A DNA stretch of 64,000 nucleotides from positions 76,231 to 140,230 of the forward strand of contig NZ_JACRSQ010000008.1 of the NCBI RefSeq assembly GCF_014384895.1. Direction: 5' to 3'. The notes under the pieces were generated by a model. It ran no database searches. It was not told the DNA's origin and worked only from the letters and a program-made list of their open reading frames with translations. The translations under genes and the position numbers were made by a program. Positions 27,528 to 36,274 of this stretch are shown here, in pieces. The stretch comes from Bianquea renquensis (GTDB lineage: Bacteria; Bacillota; Clostridia; Lachnospirales; Bianqueaceae). The stretch's first letter is position 1; each line of letters opens with the position of its first letter.

Positions 27528-28958
27528 ATGCATACAACATACGAAACGCCCTTTAATTCCCGATATGCTAGCGACGAAATGCAATATTTGTTTTCCCCGG
27601 ACAAAAAATTCAAAACCTGGCGAAAGCTGTGGATCGCCCTTGCGCAGGCGGAAAAAGAGTTGGGGCTGCCCATCACGCAAGAGCAGATTGACGATCTGAT
27701 CGACCACGCGGAGGAGATCAATTACGGCGTAGCGCAGGAGCGGGAGAAGGAGGTCCGCCATGATGTAATGGCCCATGTATACGCCTATGGGCAGCAGGCG
27801 GAAAAGGCAAAGCCGATTATCCACCTTGGGGCGACAAGCTGCTATGTGGGAGACAATACGGACCTTATTATCATGTTTGAAGCGCTGGAGCTGATACGCA
27901 AAAAACTTGTAGCCGTCATGGCAAAGCTGTCAGATTTCGCGCTGGCCTACAAGGATATGCCCACTCTAGGGTTTACCCACTATCAGCCAGCCCAGCTGAC
28001 CACGGTAGGGAAACGCGCCTGCCTATGGCTGGAGGAGCTTTGGATGGATTACCGCGAACTCACCCACATTCTCTCCGACAAAAGGCTGCGGGGGGCAAAG
28101 GGGACCACGGGAACGCAGGCCAGTTTCATGGAGCTGTTTGAGGGGGACACGGACAAGGTCAAGCAGCTAGATGCACTGGTGGCGGAGAAGATGGGCTATG
28201 CGCACACCTTTCCCGTGACGGGACAGACCTATCCGCGCAAATTTGACACCATATGTTTAAATGCGTTAGGTTTGATCGCGCAGTCCTGCTATAAATTTGC
28301 AGGCGATCTCCGGCTCCTGCAAAATCTGAAGGAGATGGAGGAGCCCTTTGAGAAAGGCCAGATTGGCTCATCCGCCATGGCCTATAAGCGCAACCCCATG
28401 CGCAGCGAGCGGATCTGTTCCTTGGCGCGGTATGTCATGGTCAGCGAGTTGAACCCGGCCATGACGGCGTCCACACAGTGGTTTGAGCGCACGCTGGACG
28501 ATTCTGCGAATAAGCGGATTGCTGTATCGGAGAGCTTCCTGGCCGTGGATGGAATCCTGCAGATCATGCTCAATGTCACAGGGGGGCTGGTTGTATATCC
28601 AAAGGTGATTCGCAGCCGCGTTATGAGCGAGCTGCCCTTTATGGCGACAGAGATGATCCTCATGGAGGAGGTCAAGCGCGGCGGAGACCGGCAGGAGCTT
28701 CACGAGAGGATACGAGTCCACGCAATGGAGGCGGCGAGGCAGGTTAAGATGGAAGGCAAGAGCAACGATCTGCTGGAGAGGATTATAGCCGATCCGTACT
28801 TCAAGATGACGGAAGAAGAGCTGAGAGCTGCGATTAAGCCGGAAAATTTCATTGGCCGGGCACCTCAGCAGGTGACGGAGTTTCTGGAGGAGTATATTCA
28901 ACCGATCTTGAAAGAGCATCAGGATGACATTAGGCTGGATGCCCAGCTGACAGTTTAG
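27528..28958 (+). CDS. purB: Adenylosuccinate lyase
   Basis: Cleaves adenylosuccinate and SAICAR in purine synthesis. 476 residues of the fumarase/aspartase superfamily. Signatures are HLGATSCYVGDNTD, TLGFTHYQPAQLTTVGKR, TGTQASFMELFEGD, and the flexible signature loop GSSAMAYKRNPMRSE. ATG 27528 follows AGAAGGA; an upstream in-frame start at 27447 lies inside the spoVS terminator and is rejected. A 7-bp hairpin (ATTTGGC-GGCTAA-GCCAAAT, 27480-27499) precedes the gene. Confidence 0.95.
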   Translation: MHTTYETPFNSRYASDEMQYLFSPDKKFKTWRKLWIALAQAEKELGLPITQEQIDDLIDHAEEINYGVAQEREKEVRHDVMAHVYAYGQQAEKAKPIIHLGATSCYVGDNTDLIIMFEALELIRKKLVAVMAKLSDFALAYKDMPTLGFTHYQPAQLTTVGKRACLWLEELWMDYRELTHILSDKRLRGAKGTTGTQASFMELFEGDTDKVKQLDALVAEKMGYAHTFPVTGQTYPRKFDTICLNALGLIAQSCYKFAGDLRLLQNLKEMEEPFEKGQIGSSAMAYKRNPMRSERICSLARYVMVSELNPAMTASTQWFERTLDDSANKRIAVSESFLAVDGILQIMLNVTGGLVVYPKVIRSRVMSELPFMATEMILMEEVKRGGDRQELHERIRVHAMEAARQVKMEGKSNDLLERIIADPYFKMTEEELRAAIKPENFIGRAPQQVTEFLEEYIQPILKEHQDDIRLDAQLTV

Positions 28959-28982
28959 CTGAATCGAAAGTGGGAGGTAAAC

Positions 28983-29786
28983 ATGGAGCGAGTCATAGGG
29001 TTTATCGGTGCGGGCAATATGGGAGGAGCTCTCCTCGGAGGATTGGCAAGGGAAGGGTTGCAGAATACAGTGCTAGTGTTTGACGTATCAGAGCAGGCCT
29101 TAGCCAATGCGGTTAGCTTGGGCGCGGAAGGGGCATCTTCGGCGGCGGAGGTTGCGATGAAAGCGGATATCATCGTCCTTGCGGTCAAGCCGCAGTTTTA
29201 TCCGGATGTTCTGCCGCAGGTACAGGGGAATCTGCGCAAAACGGCGATGGTGATCAGTCTGGCTCCAGGATACGATATCGCGGCGTTGAAGAAGGTGCTG
29301 GGACAGGAGCAAAGAATCGTGCGTGCCATGCCCAATACACCGGCTTTGCTGGGCGAGGGAATGACCTCGGTAGCTTTTTCAGAGGATTCCTATGAGGTGG
29401 AAGAGAAGGAGGCAGTTCTCCAAATATTCCGGAAGGCGGGTAAGGCTGTGGAGATACGGGAGGCATTGATGGACGCCGCGATGGCAGCGGCAAGCTGTTC
29501 GCCTGCCTTTGCGTATCTGTTCATAGAGGCGCTGGGAGATGCGGCGACCGCCATGGGAGTGCCGAGGGCACTCTCCTATGAGATGGCGGCACAATCCCTG
29601 TTGGGAGCAGCTAAGATGGTCCTGGAGACGGGAAAGCATCCAGGGGAGTTAAAGGACATGGTGTGCTCACCGGGAGGAACGACGATCCAGGGGGTGATCG
29701 CGCTGGAAAAGGCCGGCTTTCGTGCAGCCGTCATGGAGGCGGCGAAAGCAACCTTGGATCGCGCTCAGGAGATGAAACAATCATAA
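28983..29786 (+). CDS. proC: Pyrroline-5-carboxylate reductase
   Basis: NAD(P)H-dependent last step of proline synthesis. 267 residues. The Rossmann motif GFIGAGNMGGALLGGL is at the N-terminus, MPNTPALLGEGMT in the middle, and the family signature with CSPGGTTIQGV near the C-terminus. GGGAGG lies six bases before ATG 28983. It follows purB by 24 bp in the same direction. Confidence 0.95.
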   Translation: MERVIGFIGAGNMGGALLGGLAREGLQNTVLVFDVSEQALANAVSLGAEGASSAAEVAMKADIIVLAVKPQFYPDVLPQVQGNLRKTAMVISLAPGYDIAALKKVLGQEQRIVRAMPNTPALLGEGMTSVAFSEDSYEVEEKEAVLQIFRKAGKAVEIREALMDAAMAAASCSPAFAYLFIEALGDAATAMGVPRALSYEMAAQSLLGAAKMVLETGKHPGELKDMVCSPGGTTIQGVIALEKAGFRAAVMEAAKATLDRAQEMKQS

Positions 29787-29834
29787 GGTGAAGTATCAAG
29801 TAGGCGCCGCTGAAGCGGCAGGATGGAGGTAGAA

Positions 29835-30362
29835 ATGGAGTTTGAGACGATCACCAGCGAATCGATGTTTCAGGGCAAAATATTAGATGTATATAAAGAT
29901 ACGATCCGCTTTGCCAACGGGCACGAGGCCGTGCGAGAGATCATTCGGCACCGCGGAGCTGCCGCAGTGGTACCGCTTACGGAAAATGGAGAAGTGATTC
30001 TCGTGGAACAATTCCGTTACGCTGTGCAGAAAGATACTCTCGAGATTCCGGCGGGACTTATAGAGACAGGCGAGGAGCCTTTAACCTGTGCAAAGCGGGA
30101 ATTAGAGGAGGAAACAGGGTACCGCGCAGGCGAGGTGGAATTTCTATTCGACTTCTATTCCTCCCCAGGATACTGTACAGAAAAGATCTCAATTTATCTT
30201 GCTAAGAATTTGATTCCTTCCCAGCAGCATTTGGATGATGACGAATTTGTGACGATTCAAAGCTATCCGCTGGAGGATGCCATCGAGATGATTCGGGAAG
30301 GAAAGATCACGGACGGGAAAACCATAGCTGCGCTTATGGCGGTGTACGCCACAGAGAAGTAA
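29835..30362 (+). CDS. nudF: NUDIX hydrolase, ADP-ribose pyrophosphatase type
   Basis: 175 residues. Hydrolyses ADP-ribose or a related nucleoside diphosphate sugar. The Nudix box runs from GLIETGEEP through RELEEETGY, and AVQKDTLEIPAG with the later FYSSPGYCTEKI is typical of the ADP-ribose group. ATG 29835 is five bases after GGAGG; the in-frame ATG 29823 is part of that site. A 5-bp hairpin (GCCGC-TGAA-GCGGC, 29806-29819) precedes the ribosome binding site, as before fhs and cinA. Exact substrate is inferred. Confidence 0.88.
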   Translation: MEFETITSESMFQGKILDVYKDTIRFANGHEAVREIIRHRGAAAVVPLTENGEVILVEQFRYAVQKDTLEIPAGLIETGEEPLTCAKRELEEETGYRAGEVEFLFDFYSSPGYCTEKISIYLAKNLIPSQQHLDDDEFVTIQSYPLEDAIEMIREGKITDGKTIAALMAVYATEK

Positions 30363-30385
30363 AGAATCAGTCCATTGTATCCATG

Positions 30386-30414
30386 CATAAATCGTAAACT
30401 CCCTTCATATTCTG
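30386..30414 (+). promoter_or_regulatory. Candidate SigE-type promoter for the spoIIM/yqfCD genes
   Basis: GCATAAA, 14-base spacer, CATATTCT. This fits the mother-cell SigE pattern (-35 KMATAYW, -10 SATAYnnT) with one -35 mismatch. It lies 38 bases before the spoIIM-type gene, which is mother-cell expressed in Bacillus. Confidence 0.45.
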
Positions 30415-30451
30415 TAGTACTGAAAGACAATACAGAGGAGGGAGTTTTTTC

Positions 30452-31102
30452 ATGGAAATTACATCAGGAGCCTATCGCAATCAACTTCCGAAGAGACGGT
30501 ATCACAGTGGACGGTATAAAAAGAGTCGGGGATCCTCGGGCCGGGAAAAAAGTGCGGCCATGCGCAGCAGCTTCTATTTACTCATCCTCTGGGCCGCTGG
30601 CGCGCTTGTAGGCGTACTGTTTGCTTCCGCGCTGGGGGAGGAGAGCAGGGAAAGCCTCAACTCTTTTATTCAGATTGGGGCACAGAACATGGCTTCCGGC
30701 CAGGTTCAGGGGTTTAGCTATTTCCTAAATCGGACATGGTCATATGGTAAATATATGGTTGTGCTATGGGCATGTGGTTTTATCCCTTATGGATGGATCG
30801 GTGTCCTGCTTCTCATAGCGGGACGAGGCTTTTTCTATGGATTTGCACAGGCGGTTCTCATTCTTGGGTATGGCGCCAAAGGAATCGGAATGGGACTTAT
30901 GGGTTACTTCCCGCACAATCTGCTGCTACTGCCCATGATTCTATTTGTGGGGCAGCTTGTGATGCAGGCTGTGTGGAAGGGAAAAAGCCGGTATTATTTC
31001 ATCGTGCTAGGAATTGGACTTCTGGCCGCTGTCTGCGCAGCTGCCATTGAGGCCTATCTGACGCCTGTTTTGCTGCAATGGATGATGAAAGGTTGGACAT
31101 AA
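30452..31102 (+). CDS. spoIIM: Stage II sporulation protein M-type membrane protein
   Basis: 216 residues: a basic cytoplasmic head of about 35 residues, then five hydrophobic segments. The conserved SpoIIM features are GFSYFLNRTWSYGKYMVVLWACGF and GLMGYFPHNLLLLPMI. In Bacillus, SpoIIM scaffolds the SpoIIDMP complex that degrades septal peptidoglycan during engulfment. No spoIID or spoIIP is nearby. GAGGAGGGAG precedes ATG 30452, and a SigE-like promoter lies upstream. yqfC and yqfD follow, supporting a mother-cell sporulation operon. Confidence 0.88.
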   Translation: MEITSGAYRNQLPKRRYHSGRYKKSRGSSGREKSAAMRSSFYLLILWAAGALVGVLFASALGEESRESLNSFIQIGAQNMASGQVQGFSYFLNRTWSYGKYMVVLWACGFIPYGWIGVLLLIAGRGFFYGFAQAVLILGYGAKGIGMGLMGYFPHNLLLLPMILFVGQLVMQAVWKGKSRYYFIVLGIGLLAAVCAAAIEAYLTPVLLQWMMKGWT

Positions 31103-31115
31103 AAGGAGGAGTTCT

Positions 31116-31394
31116 ATGGGGAAGAAACAAGAAAAAATACTGGATCGACTCCATCTTCCCCGAGAGGTATTTTTGAATATCCCCTTGCTGGAAATGGAGG
31201 GCCTTGGTAGGCTTCGCCTGGAGAATTATAAGAGTATATTGGAGTTTACCAGTACTTGTCTGCGAGTCCAGACAGAACAAGGCGTTTTCTGCTTTCAGGG
31301 ATTCAACATTTTCATCCGATATGTCAACAGCCAAGAGATTTTTATAGAGGGAACAATTCGTTCCATATGCATTGAGGAGGAAGCACACGAGTAG
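31116..31394 (+). CDS. yqfC: Sporulation protein YqfC
   Basis: 92 residues, a small YabP/YqfC-family protein. The family pattern is visible in LDRLHLPREVFLNIPLLEM, RLENYKSILEFTSTCLRVQT and the C-terminal FIEGTIRSICIE. Expressed in the mother cell and of unknown biochemical role in Bacillus. AAGGAGGAG precedes the ATG by 5 bases. It sits immediately before yqfD, the usual order. Confidence 0.92.
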   Translation: MGKKQEKILDRLHLPREVFLNIPLLEMEGLGRLRLENYKSILEFTSTCLRVQTEQGVFCFQGFNIFIRYVNSQEIFIEGTIRSICIEEEAHE

Positions 31395-31438
31395 TCATGC
31401 TTCCTGGCCGGTCCGATAACGGCGGAATGGAGGGCACT

Positions 31439-32692
31439 ATGAAGGGAAAAACCGGGCGCTACCTGCGAGGATCGGTCCGTATCCGGGTCAAGGGCCTTTA
31501 TTTGTCACGCTTTCTCAACCTGATTACACAGAAAGGCATTGAATACTGGGACGTCTGCCAAACAGGGGGCTATCTGGAGGTCAGTTTTGCGGCGAAGGCA
31601 TTTAAAGATGTGGCATACTGTGCCAAAAAATCGGGAAATCGGATCAAGGTGTTGGACAAAAAAGGGGTTCCGTTTCTCATGTTTCGGTATCGCAAGCGCA
31701 AACTATTTTGCATTGGCATTCTCGCTGCTCTGGCCATCATAATGGTCCTCTCCAATTTCCTCTGGACCATTACCATTGATGGAAATACGACTCTGACTAA
31801 ATTGGAAGTGCTGGAAAGATTGGAATCCTTCGGGGTTCGAGAGGGCATGTGGAAATGGTCCTTGAACTGTTATCAGGTCAAAGAGAAGATGCTGACGAAA
31901 TACTCCGACCTGGGCTGGCTCTCGCTGACCATCCGGGGAAGCACATTGGAGGTGCGGCTGTCGGAAGCGGTTGAGACGCCGGATATAGTCCAGAAGGGAG
32001 AGCCGAAGGACCTGGTGTCGGATCGGACGTGCATCATCTATAGCATTGTGACAAGAAGTGGAGTTCCCAAAGTAAAAAAAGGGGACGTGGTGCAGGAGGG
32101 CGATCTATTGATCGCAGGGACACAGGAGATTGTAGGCGATGACGGGTCCGTGACGGCATATGACTATGTGGAAGCGGATGGGGACGTATTGGGAAAATGT
32201 CAGTACGAGCTGGAGAGCTCAGTGGCAAGGGATTACATCCAGAGGCAGTATTATGAAAAAGAGAAAACAGGACTCTACATAGCGTCAAACGCCAAACGAA
32301 CCATGATCTTTAAGCCCATCAAAAATTTCACCTATTATGATACGGTGGAAGAAGAGCTCTTCGCCGGAGCGACGGACTTTCTTTCGAAGCTCCCCTTTGT
32401 GCCTGATTTTTCTATTTGGAAGCGGACGTACCTCGGGTATGAGCCGAGCCGCGCGCAGTATTCCGACGAAGAGATGCAGAGCATCCTAGAAGAAGATTTG
32501 GCGAGACAGGAGACCGCGCTGTTGCATAACAAAAATTCTGTCATTCTGGATCGGCAGGTGGAGATGGCTCCCACCCAGGAGGGGATGCGAGGCGTACTGC
32601 GGCTGACGGTCATGGAAAAAATAGGGAAGGAACAGCCCGTCGAGAGAATGCCAGATCCAGTCCCACCTCAGGACGAGTCAGGGCAACCCTGA
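31439..32692 (+). CDS. yqfD: Sporulation protein YqfD
   Basis: 417 residues. An N-terminal cytoplasmic domain (RGSVRIRVKGLYLSRFLNL) leads to one transmembrane helix (ALAIIMVLSNFLWTITI) and an extracytoplasmic domain of about 300 residues typical of YqfD. Mother-cell sporulation protein of undefined role. ATG 31439 is five bases after GGAGG. The in-frame ATG 31427 inside ATGGAGG and the earlier 31397 are rejected. A 4-bp hairpin (GCCG/CGGC, 31407-31423) precedes the site. In most genomes phoH follows directly; here about 0.9 kb of mobile-element debris intervenes. Confidence 0.92.
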   Translation: MKGKTGRYLRGSVRIRVKGLYLSRFLNLITQKGIEYWDVCQTGGYLEVSFAAKAFKDVAYCAKKSGNRIKVLDKKGVPFLMFRYRKRKLFCIGILAALAIIMVLSNFLWTITIDGNTTLTKLEVLERLESFGVREGMWKWSLNCYQVKEKMLTKYSDLGWLSLTIRGSTLEVRLSEAVETPDIVQKGEPKDLVSDRTCIIYSIVTRSGVPKVKKGDVVQEGDLLIAGTQEIVGDDGSVTAYDYVEADGDVLGKCQYELESSVARDYIQRQYYEKEKTGLYIASNAKRTMIFKPIKNFTYYDTVEEELFAGATDFLSKLPFVPDFSIWKRTYLGYEPSRAQYSDEEMQSILEEDLARQETALLHNKNSVILDRQVEMAPTQEGMRGVLRLTVMEKIGKEQPVERMPDPVPPQDESGQP

Positions 32693-32703
32693 CATCCCCA
32701 ATC

Positions 32704-32847
32704 TTGAATTACCACCGTCACCGAATTATCGAATCGGCTATGGCAAAGCAGGAAGGTGTAACCGAAGCCTTGAATGCCACAGATCAGATGGAATGGGTAT
32801 GCCGGAAAAACAGCATCCACAGCCGTGCAGAAGTTATATATGCTTAA
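32704..32847 (+). pseudogene. C-terminal remnant of transposon protein TnpV
   Basis: A 47-codon open stretch contains HRIIESAMAKQEGVTEALN and then DQMEWVCRKNSIHSRAE, ending at TAA. This matches the tail of TnpV proteins carried by Clostridial transposons. The front half is missing and the sequence begins 12 bases after the yqfD stop. It is therefore a decayed fragment left by a past insertion and deletion. Confidence 0.6.
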
Positions 32848-32853
32848 TGGAAA

Positions 32854-32896
32854 ATGCCCGTTATCGGCTTTATGACTGATAACGGGCATAAACTTT
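32854..32896 (+). terminator. Hairpin terminator after the TnpV remnant
   Basis: A perfect 12-bp stem ATGCCCGTTATC / GATAACGGGCAT with a 12-base loop, followed by AAACTTTT. It now probably serves as a terminator for the yqfD transcript. Confidence 0.55.
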
Positions 32897-32917
32897 TCCC
32901 ACTTCAAAGGCTGCTTA

Positions 32918-32986
32918 TTAACGGCTGTTTATCTTCCAATACCCTTTTCTGTCAGAGCCGATGCGTTCGATAAAGCCTGCCAAATG
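32918..32986 (-). pseudogene. C-terminal remnant resembling an ATP-binding/winged-helix protein
   Basis: On the minus strand, directly after and in frame with the DUF6429 stop codon, 22 codons read HLAGFIERIGSDRKGYWKI then NSR and stop. This wording is typical of the last residues of putative ATP-binding transcriptional regulators whose winged helix ends in a GYWK motif. It has no start codon and looks like a deletion junction. Confidence 0.4.
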
Positions 32987-33259
32987 TCACCTCCAATCCT
33001 CAATACCGTACTTTTCCATCAGCTTCTTTGCATAGTCAATGCCGGTTTCTGTAATATAAACGGACTTTGTTCGAGAAGGGTGGCTGCCTTGCCTGATATA
33101 GTCCTCATCATCTAAGCCGTTCAAAATATCAAAATTGTACCCTTTCCAAGCGTAAAAATCCTCCCCGTTGAAAAATCTATCCTTTTCCGAAAAACGGGAC
33201 AGGTACATCAGCATCATCGTCAGCTCTTTCATCGCTTCATCAGCTTTTATTTTATCCAT
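32987..33259 (-). CDS. DUF6429-family small protein
   Basis: 90 residues of unknown function. The pattern MKELTMMLMYLSRFSEKDR, AWKGYNFDILNGLDDEDYI and KSVYITETGIDYAKKLMEKY is that of the DUF6429 family, often seen next to mobile elements. A weak ribosome-binding stretch (AGAGAGGACAC) precedes ATG 33259. It appears intact but is opposite to its neighbours and lies between two gene remnants. It is probably a passenger of the lost element and may not be expressed. Confidence 0.65.
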   Translation of the reverse strand: MDKIKADEAMKELTMMLMYLSRFSEKDRFFNGEDFYAWKGYNFDILNGLDDEDYIRQGSHPSRTKSVYITETGIDYAKKLMEKYGIEDWR

Positions 33260-33427
33260 CGCTTTGTGTCCTCTCTATGTATTGTAACCTATTGTAACTC
33301 ATATACTTCACAAGTATATTACTATTATCCTACGTTTCTTCTTGATTTGCAATATCCACACCGTTTTCCGGGTTGCCCCTTTTTTGTACCTGTTAAGAAA
33401 AAATAATAAATTTCTTGCAAGTTGCTC

Positions 33428-33456
33428 TTTAGAATTTTCGGAGGATATGCTACAAT
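33428..33456 (+). promoter_or_regulatory. Candidate promoter for the phoH operon
   Basis: TTTAGA, 17-base spacer, TACAAT with an upstream TGC (extended -10). It lies about 145 bases before phoH and is the first promoter-like sequence after the mobile-element scar. It may have replaced read-through from yqfD. Confidence 0.5.
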
Positions 33457-33599
33457 AGAAAAAGAGTTTCCAGAAATACTGCCTGAGCTGATTGAAACCG
33501 TGAGAATTCGTTAATCATAGAGAGAAAGAGGGAGCAGATGTGACGTCATTCATAATATTGACAGAGGCCAGAGGATAGTGACGATAGTAGGAGGATTCT

Positions 33600-34601
33600 A
33601 TGGAGAATGAACAATATGTCAAAATCCCTGGGGATTATGTGGGAAATGTCTTCGGGAGCTTTGATGAGAATATAAAAGCCTTAGAAAAAAAGTTTGCTGT
33701 GAGCGTCATCAATCGCGGCGACGACATAATCGTGGCAGGCGAGCCAGAGGCAGTTGCAAAGGCGTCCGAGGTGCTGCAAAAGCTGACGGAGATTGCGGCC
33801 GGCGGGGAAGTGATCTCGCTGCAACATGTGAATTACTTATCGTCCCTATCGGACGAAGAGGCGAAGATCGATGTGACAGAGCTCATGAGCGACGTGGTGT
33901 GCTTCACAAGGCAGGGGAAGCCCATCCGCCCCAAAACTCTGGGTCAAAAGCGGTATGTGGATCTCATCCGGAAGGACATGCTCACCTTCGGCGTTGGCCC
34001 TGCCGGTACAGGAAAAACATACTTAGCCATGGCTATGGCGATACAAGCCTTTAAGAGTGGGGAGATAAACCGCATTATTCTGACGCGCCCGGCCATCGAA
34101 GCGGGGGAACGCCTCGGGTTTCTGCCGGGAGATCTGCAAAGCAAGATCGATCCCTATCTCCGGCCGCTATACGACGCTCTGTATGAGATCATGGGGGCGG
34201 AGAGCTTTGCCAAAAATATGGAGAAGGGAGCCATTGAGGTAGCCCCCCTGGCCTACATGCGAGGCCGCACCCTTGACAATTCCTTTATCGTGCTGGACGA
34301 AGCGCAGAATACAACTCAGGCGCAGATGAAGATGTTTCTGACCCGCCTCGGATTCAATTCCAAAGCGGTCATTACAGGGGACATGACGCAGATCGATCTG
34401 CCAGATGGCCAAAAGTCAGGTTTAAAGCAAGCGGTCCATATCCTTCGGGATGTGGAAGGGATCGGGATCATCCGTCTCAACAACAAAGACGTCGTCCGGC
34501 ATCCGCTTGTCCAGCGGATCGTGGAAGCCTATGAAAAATATGACACACAGGCGAAGGAAGCGGTGGCCAGCGTGATTCCTTCAGAGAGGAGGAAGCGATG
34601 A
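33600..34601 (+). CDS. phoH: PhoH-family ATPase
   Basis: 333 residues. An N-terminal KH-like RNA-binding region (about residues 1-110) precedes a P-loop ATPase with Walker A GPAGTGKTYLAMAMA near 135 and Walker B FIVLDEAQNTT. It belongs to the PhoH/YbeZ type that is nearly always linked to ybeY, suggesting a role in ribosome or rRNA quality control. GTAGGAGG lies seven bases before ATG 33600. Its stop overlaps the ATG of ybeY (34598). The pgpH gene often found between phoH and ybeY in Bacillus-type clusters is absent. Confidence 0.94.
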   Translation: MENEQYVKIPGDYVGNVFGSFDENIKALEKKFAVSVINRGDDIIVAGEPEAVAKASEVLQKLTEIAAGGEVISLQHVNYLSSLSDEEAKIDVTELMSDVVCFTRQGKPIRPKTLGQKRYVDLIRKDMLTFGVGPAGTGKTYLAMAMAIQAFKSGEINRIILTRPAIEAGERLGFLPGDLQSKIDPYLRPLYDALYEIMGAESFAKNMEKGAIEVAPLAYMRGRTLDNSFIVLDEAQNTTQAQMKMFLTRLGFNSKAVITGDMTQIDLPDGQKSGLKQAVHILRDVEGIGIIRLNNKDVVRHPLVQRIVEAYEKYDTQAKEAVASVIPSERRKR

Positions 34602-35098
34602 CGCTGTCCGTAAATTGGGAAAACGGTGAGGGCGCGGAGGATCAGCCATTGTGGGAATCGCGATTTAGGGAGGCGGTCCAGGCGGTATTGAAGGAGGAGG
34701 GACTTCTGGATATACCCGTGGAAGTAAGCCTGAGCGTCGTTGGACGGGAGGAGATCCATCGATTGAATCGCGAATTTCGGCAGGTTGACCGCCCGACAGA
34801 TGTTTTATCCTTTCCGCTCCTTGATTTTCAGTCCAGCACTGTGCGGGATACGGTGGAGAACGGTGAAGTCAATCCGGAAAGCCAGGAGGTCTGTCTCGGG
34901 GATATCGTCATTTGTCAGGAGATTGCAGAGGAGCAGGCGAGAGAGTATGGGCACAGCCTGCGCAGAGAGATGAGTTTTTTGACCATTCACAGTATGCTCC
35001 ATCTGCTGGGATATGATCATATGGAACCGGAAGAGGAAGCCGAGATGTGCCGAAAACAAGAGATGATTTTGCAGTCTTTGGGGATCGGCCGTGAATAA
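34598..35098 (+). CDS. ybeY: Endoribonuclease YbeY (rRNA maturation)
   Basis: Zinc-dependent endonuclease involved in 16S rRNA 3'-end maturation and ribosome quality control. 166 residues. The zinc site HSMLHLLGYDHMEPEE is intact, with RPTDVLSFPL in the middle. The four-base ATGA overlap with phoH indicates translational coupling and supports a functional pair. Confidence 0.95.
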   Translation: MTLSVNWENGEGAEDQPLWESRFREAVQAVLKEEGLLDIPVEVSLSVVGREEIHRLNREFRQVDRPTDVLSFPLLDFQSSTVRDTVENGEVNPESQEVCLGDIVICQEIAEEQAREYGHSLRREMSFLTIHSMLHLLGYDHMEPEEEAEMCRKQEMILQSLGIGRE

Positions 35099-35111
35099 TG
35101 GAGGGATCGTC

Positions 35112-36269
35112 ATGAAACAAAAGGTGTTGCACAGCGCCGCTGTCCTGTTGCTGACCCTGTGCGTTGTGGTGGGGGGCTGTCAGTCCCGCCAGGAATCATC
35201 TGAGGATACGGCCGCTTCGACCGTGCAGGACAGCGTGGAGAGCAGTGTGCCGGAGGAATCTAGCGATTTGCTGCCCGAGTCGGAGCCGGAACCGGACTCT
35301 TCCGAGGAGGAGAGCAGCGAGGTGGAGCCTGTGATACCGGAAGGCTATGTGTACAGCCAATATACAGGCCTGCCCATTCCAGAGGAGACGGCGCGCCGGA
35401 AGCCTGTGGCCATCTCCATCAACAATCATCGCAAGGCCTCGCCACAGAGTGGCTTGCTGTATGCAGATATCATATACGAGGCGCCCGTTGAGGGGAATAT
35501 GACTCGCTTTGTCGCTGTCTTCCAGGATTATGATCAGGTGGAAAAAATCGGTCCCGTCCGCAGCGCAAGGCGCTATTTCATTGATTTCGCCTTGGATCAG
35601 AGCGCGGTGTTGATTCATTTCGGGGAGGATACCAGCATCTCTAAGGTGTACAGTCAGGTGGGCTGCCCCCACATAAATGGCATCTCGTCCCTGGAAGAGG
35701 TGATGACATGGCGCAGCAAGGACCGAAAAGCACCTCACAATGTGTACACCAGCGGGGAGCGGCTGCTGGAAGCCATGGAGAGGGCAAAGATTGCCACGGA
35801 GCTTGAATCGGAAGTCGCGCCAGTGTTTTCCTTCCTGAAAGAGGAGGAGACGCCTTCCAGTGGGGAGCCGGTACAACATGTAGCGATCCCGTATCTTGTG
35901 TACAAGGATTACAATCAGACTGCGGAGTTTTTCTATGAGGCGGAGACGAAATCCTACGGCAGAGTTCAGTTTGATGAGCCTCAGACGGATTTGGAGACGG
36001 GAGAGCAGTTAAAATTCAAAAATGTCCTGATTCAGATAGCCGACGTCCATGAGAGAGGCGACGAGGCTGGGCACAAGGATATGGTATCCATCGGTGAGGG
36101 AAAGGGATATTATCTGACCAACGGCATTTGCCAACCGGTCACATGGAAAAAAGCGGATCAACAGACGCCAACTCACTGGTATGATGCGGAAGGTGAAGAG
36201 TTGTCGCTCAATCCGGGAAAAACTTGGATCAATGTCGTATCCCTGAGTCAGGAGATAACCTTGGAGTGA
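35112..36269 (+). CDS. DUF3048 (YerB-type) lipoprotein
   Basis: 385 residues. The signal peptide ends in lipobox VGGC near residue 24. An acidic Ser/Glu-rich linker follows, then the DUF3048 domain, recognisable from RRKPVAISINNHRKASPQSG and GPVRSARRYFIDFALDQ and the later TWRSKDRKAPHNVYTS. Surface-tethered, function unknown. ATG 35112 follows GGAGGG; the in-frame GTG 35091 lies inside ybeY and is rejected. It is embedded in the phoH-ybeY-cdd operon, six bases before cdd. Confidence 0.9.
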   Translation: MKQKVLHSAAVLLLTLCVVVGGCQSRQESSEDTAASTVQDSVESSVPEESSDLLPESEPEPDSSEEESSEVEPVIPEGYVYSQYTGLPIPEETARRKPVAISINNHRKASPQSGLLYADIIYEAPVEGNMTRFVAVFQDYDQVEKIGPVRSARRYFIDFALDQSAVLIHFGEDTSISKVYSQVGCPHINGISSLEEVMTWRSKDRKAPHNVYTSGERLLEAMERAKIATELESEVAPVFSFLKEEETPSSGEPVQHVAIPYLVYKDYNQTAEFFYEAETKSYGRVQFDEPQTDLETGEQLKFKNVLIQIADVHERGDEAGHKDMVSIGEGKGYYLTNGICQPVTWKKADQQTPTHWYDAEGEELSLNPGKTWINVVSLSQEITLE

Positions 36270-36274
36270 TAGGC

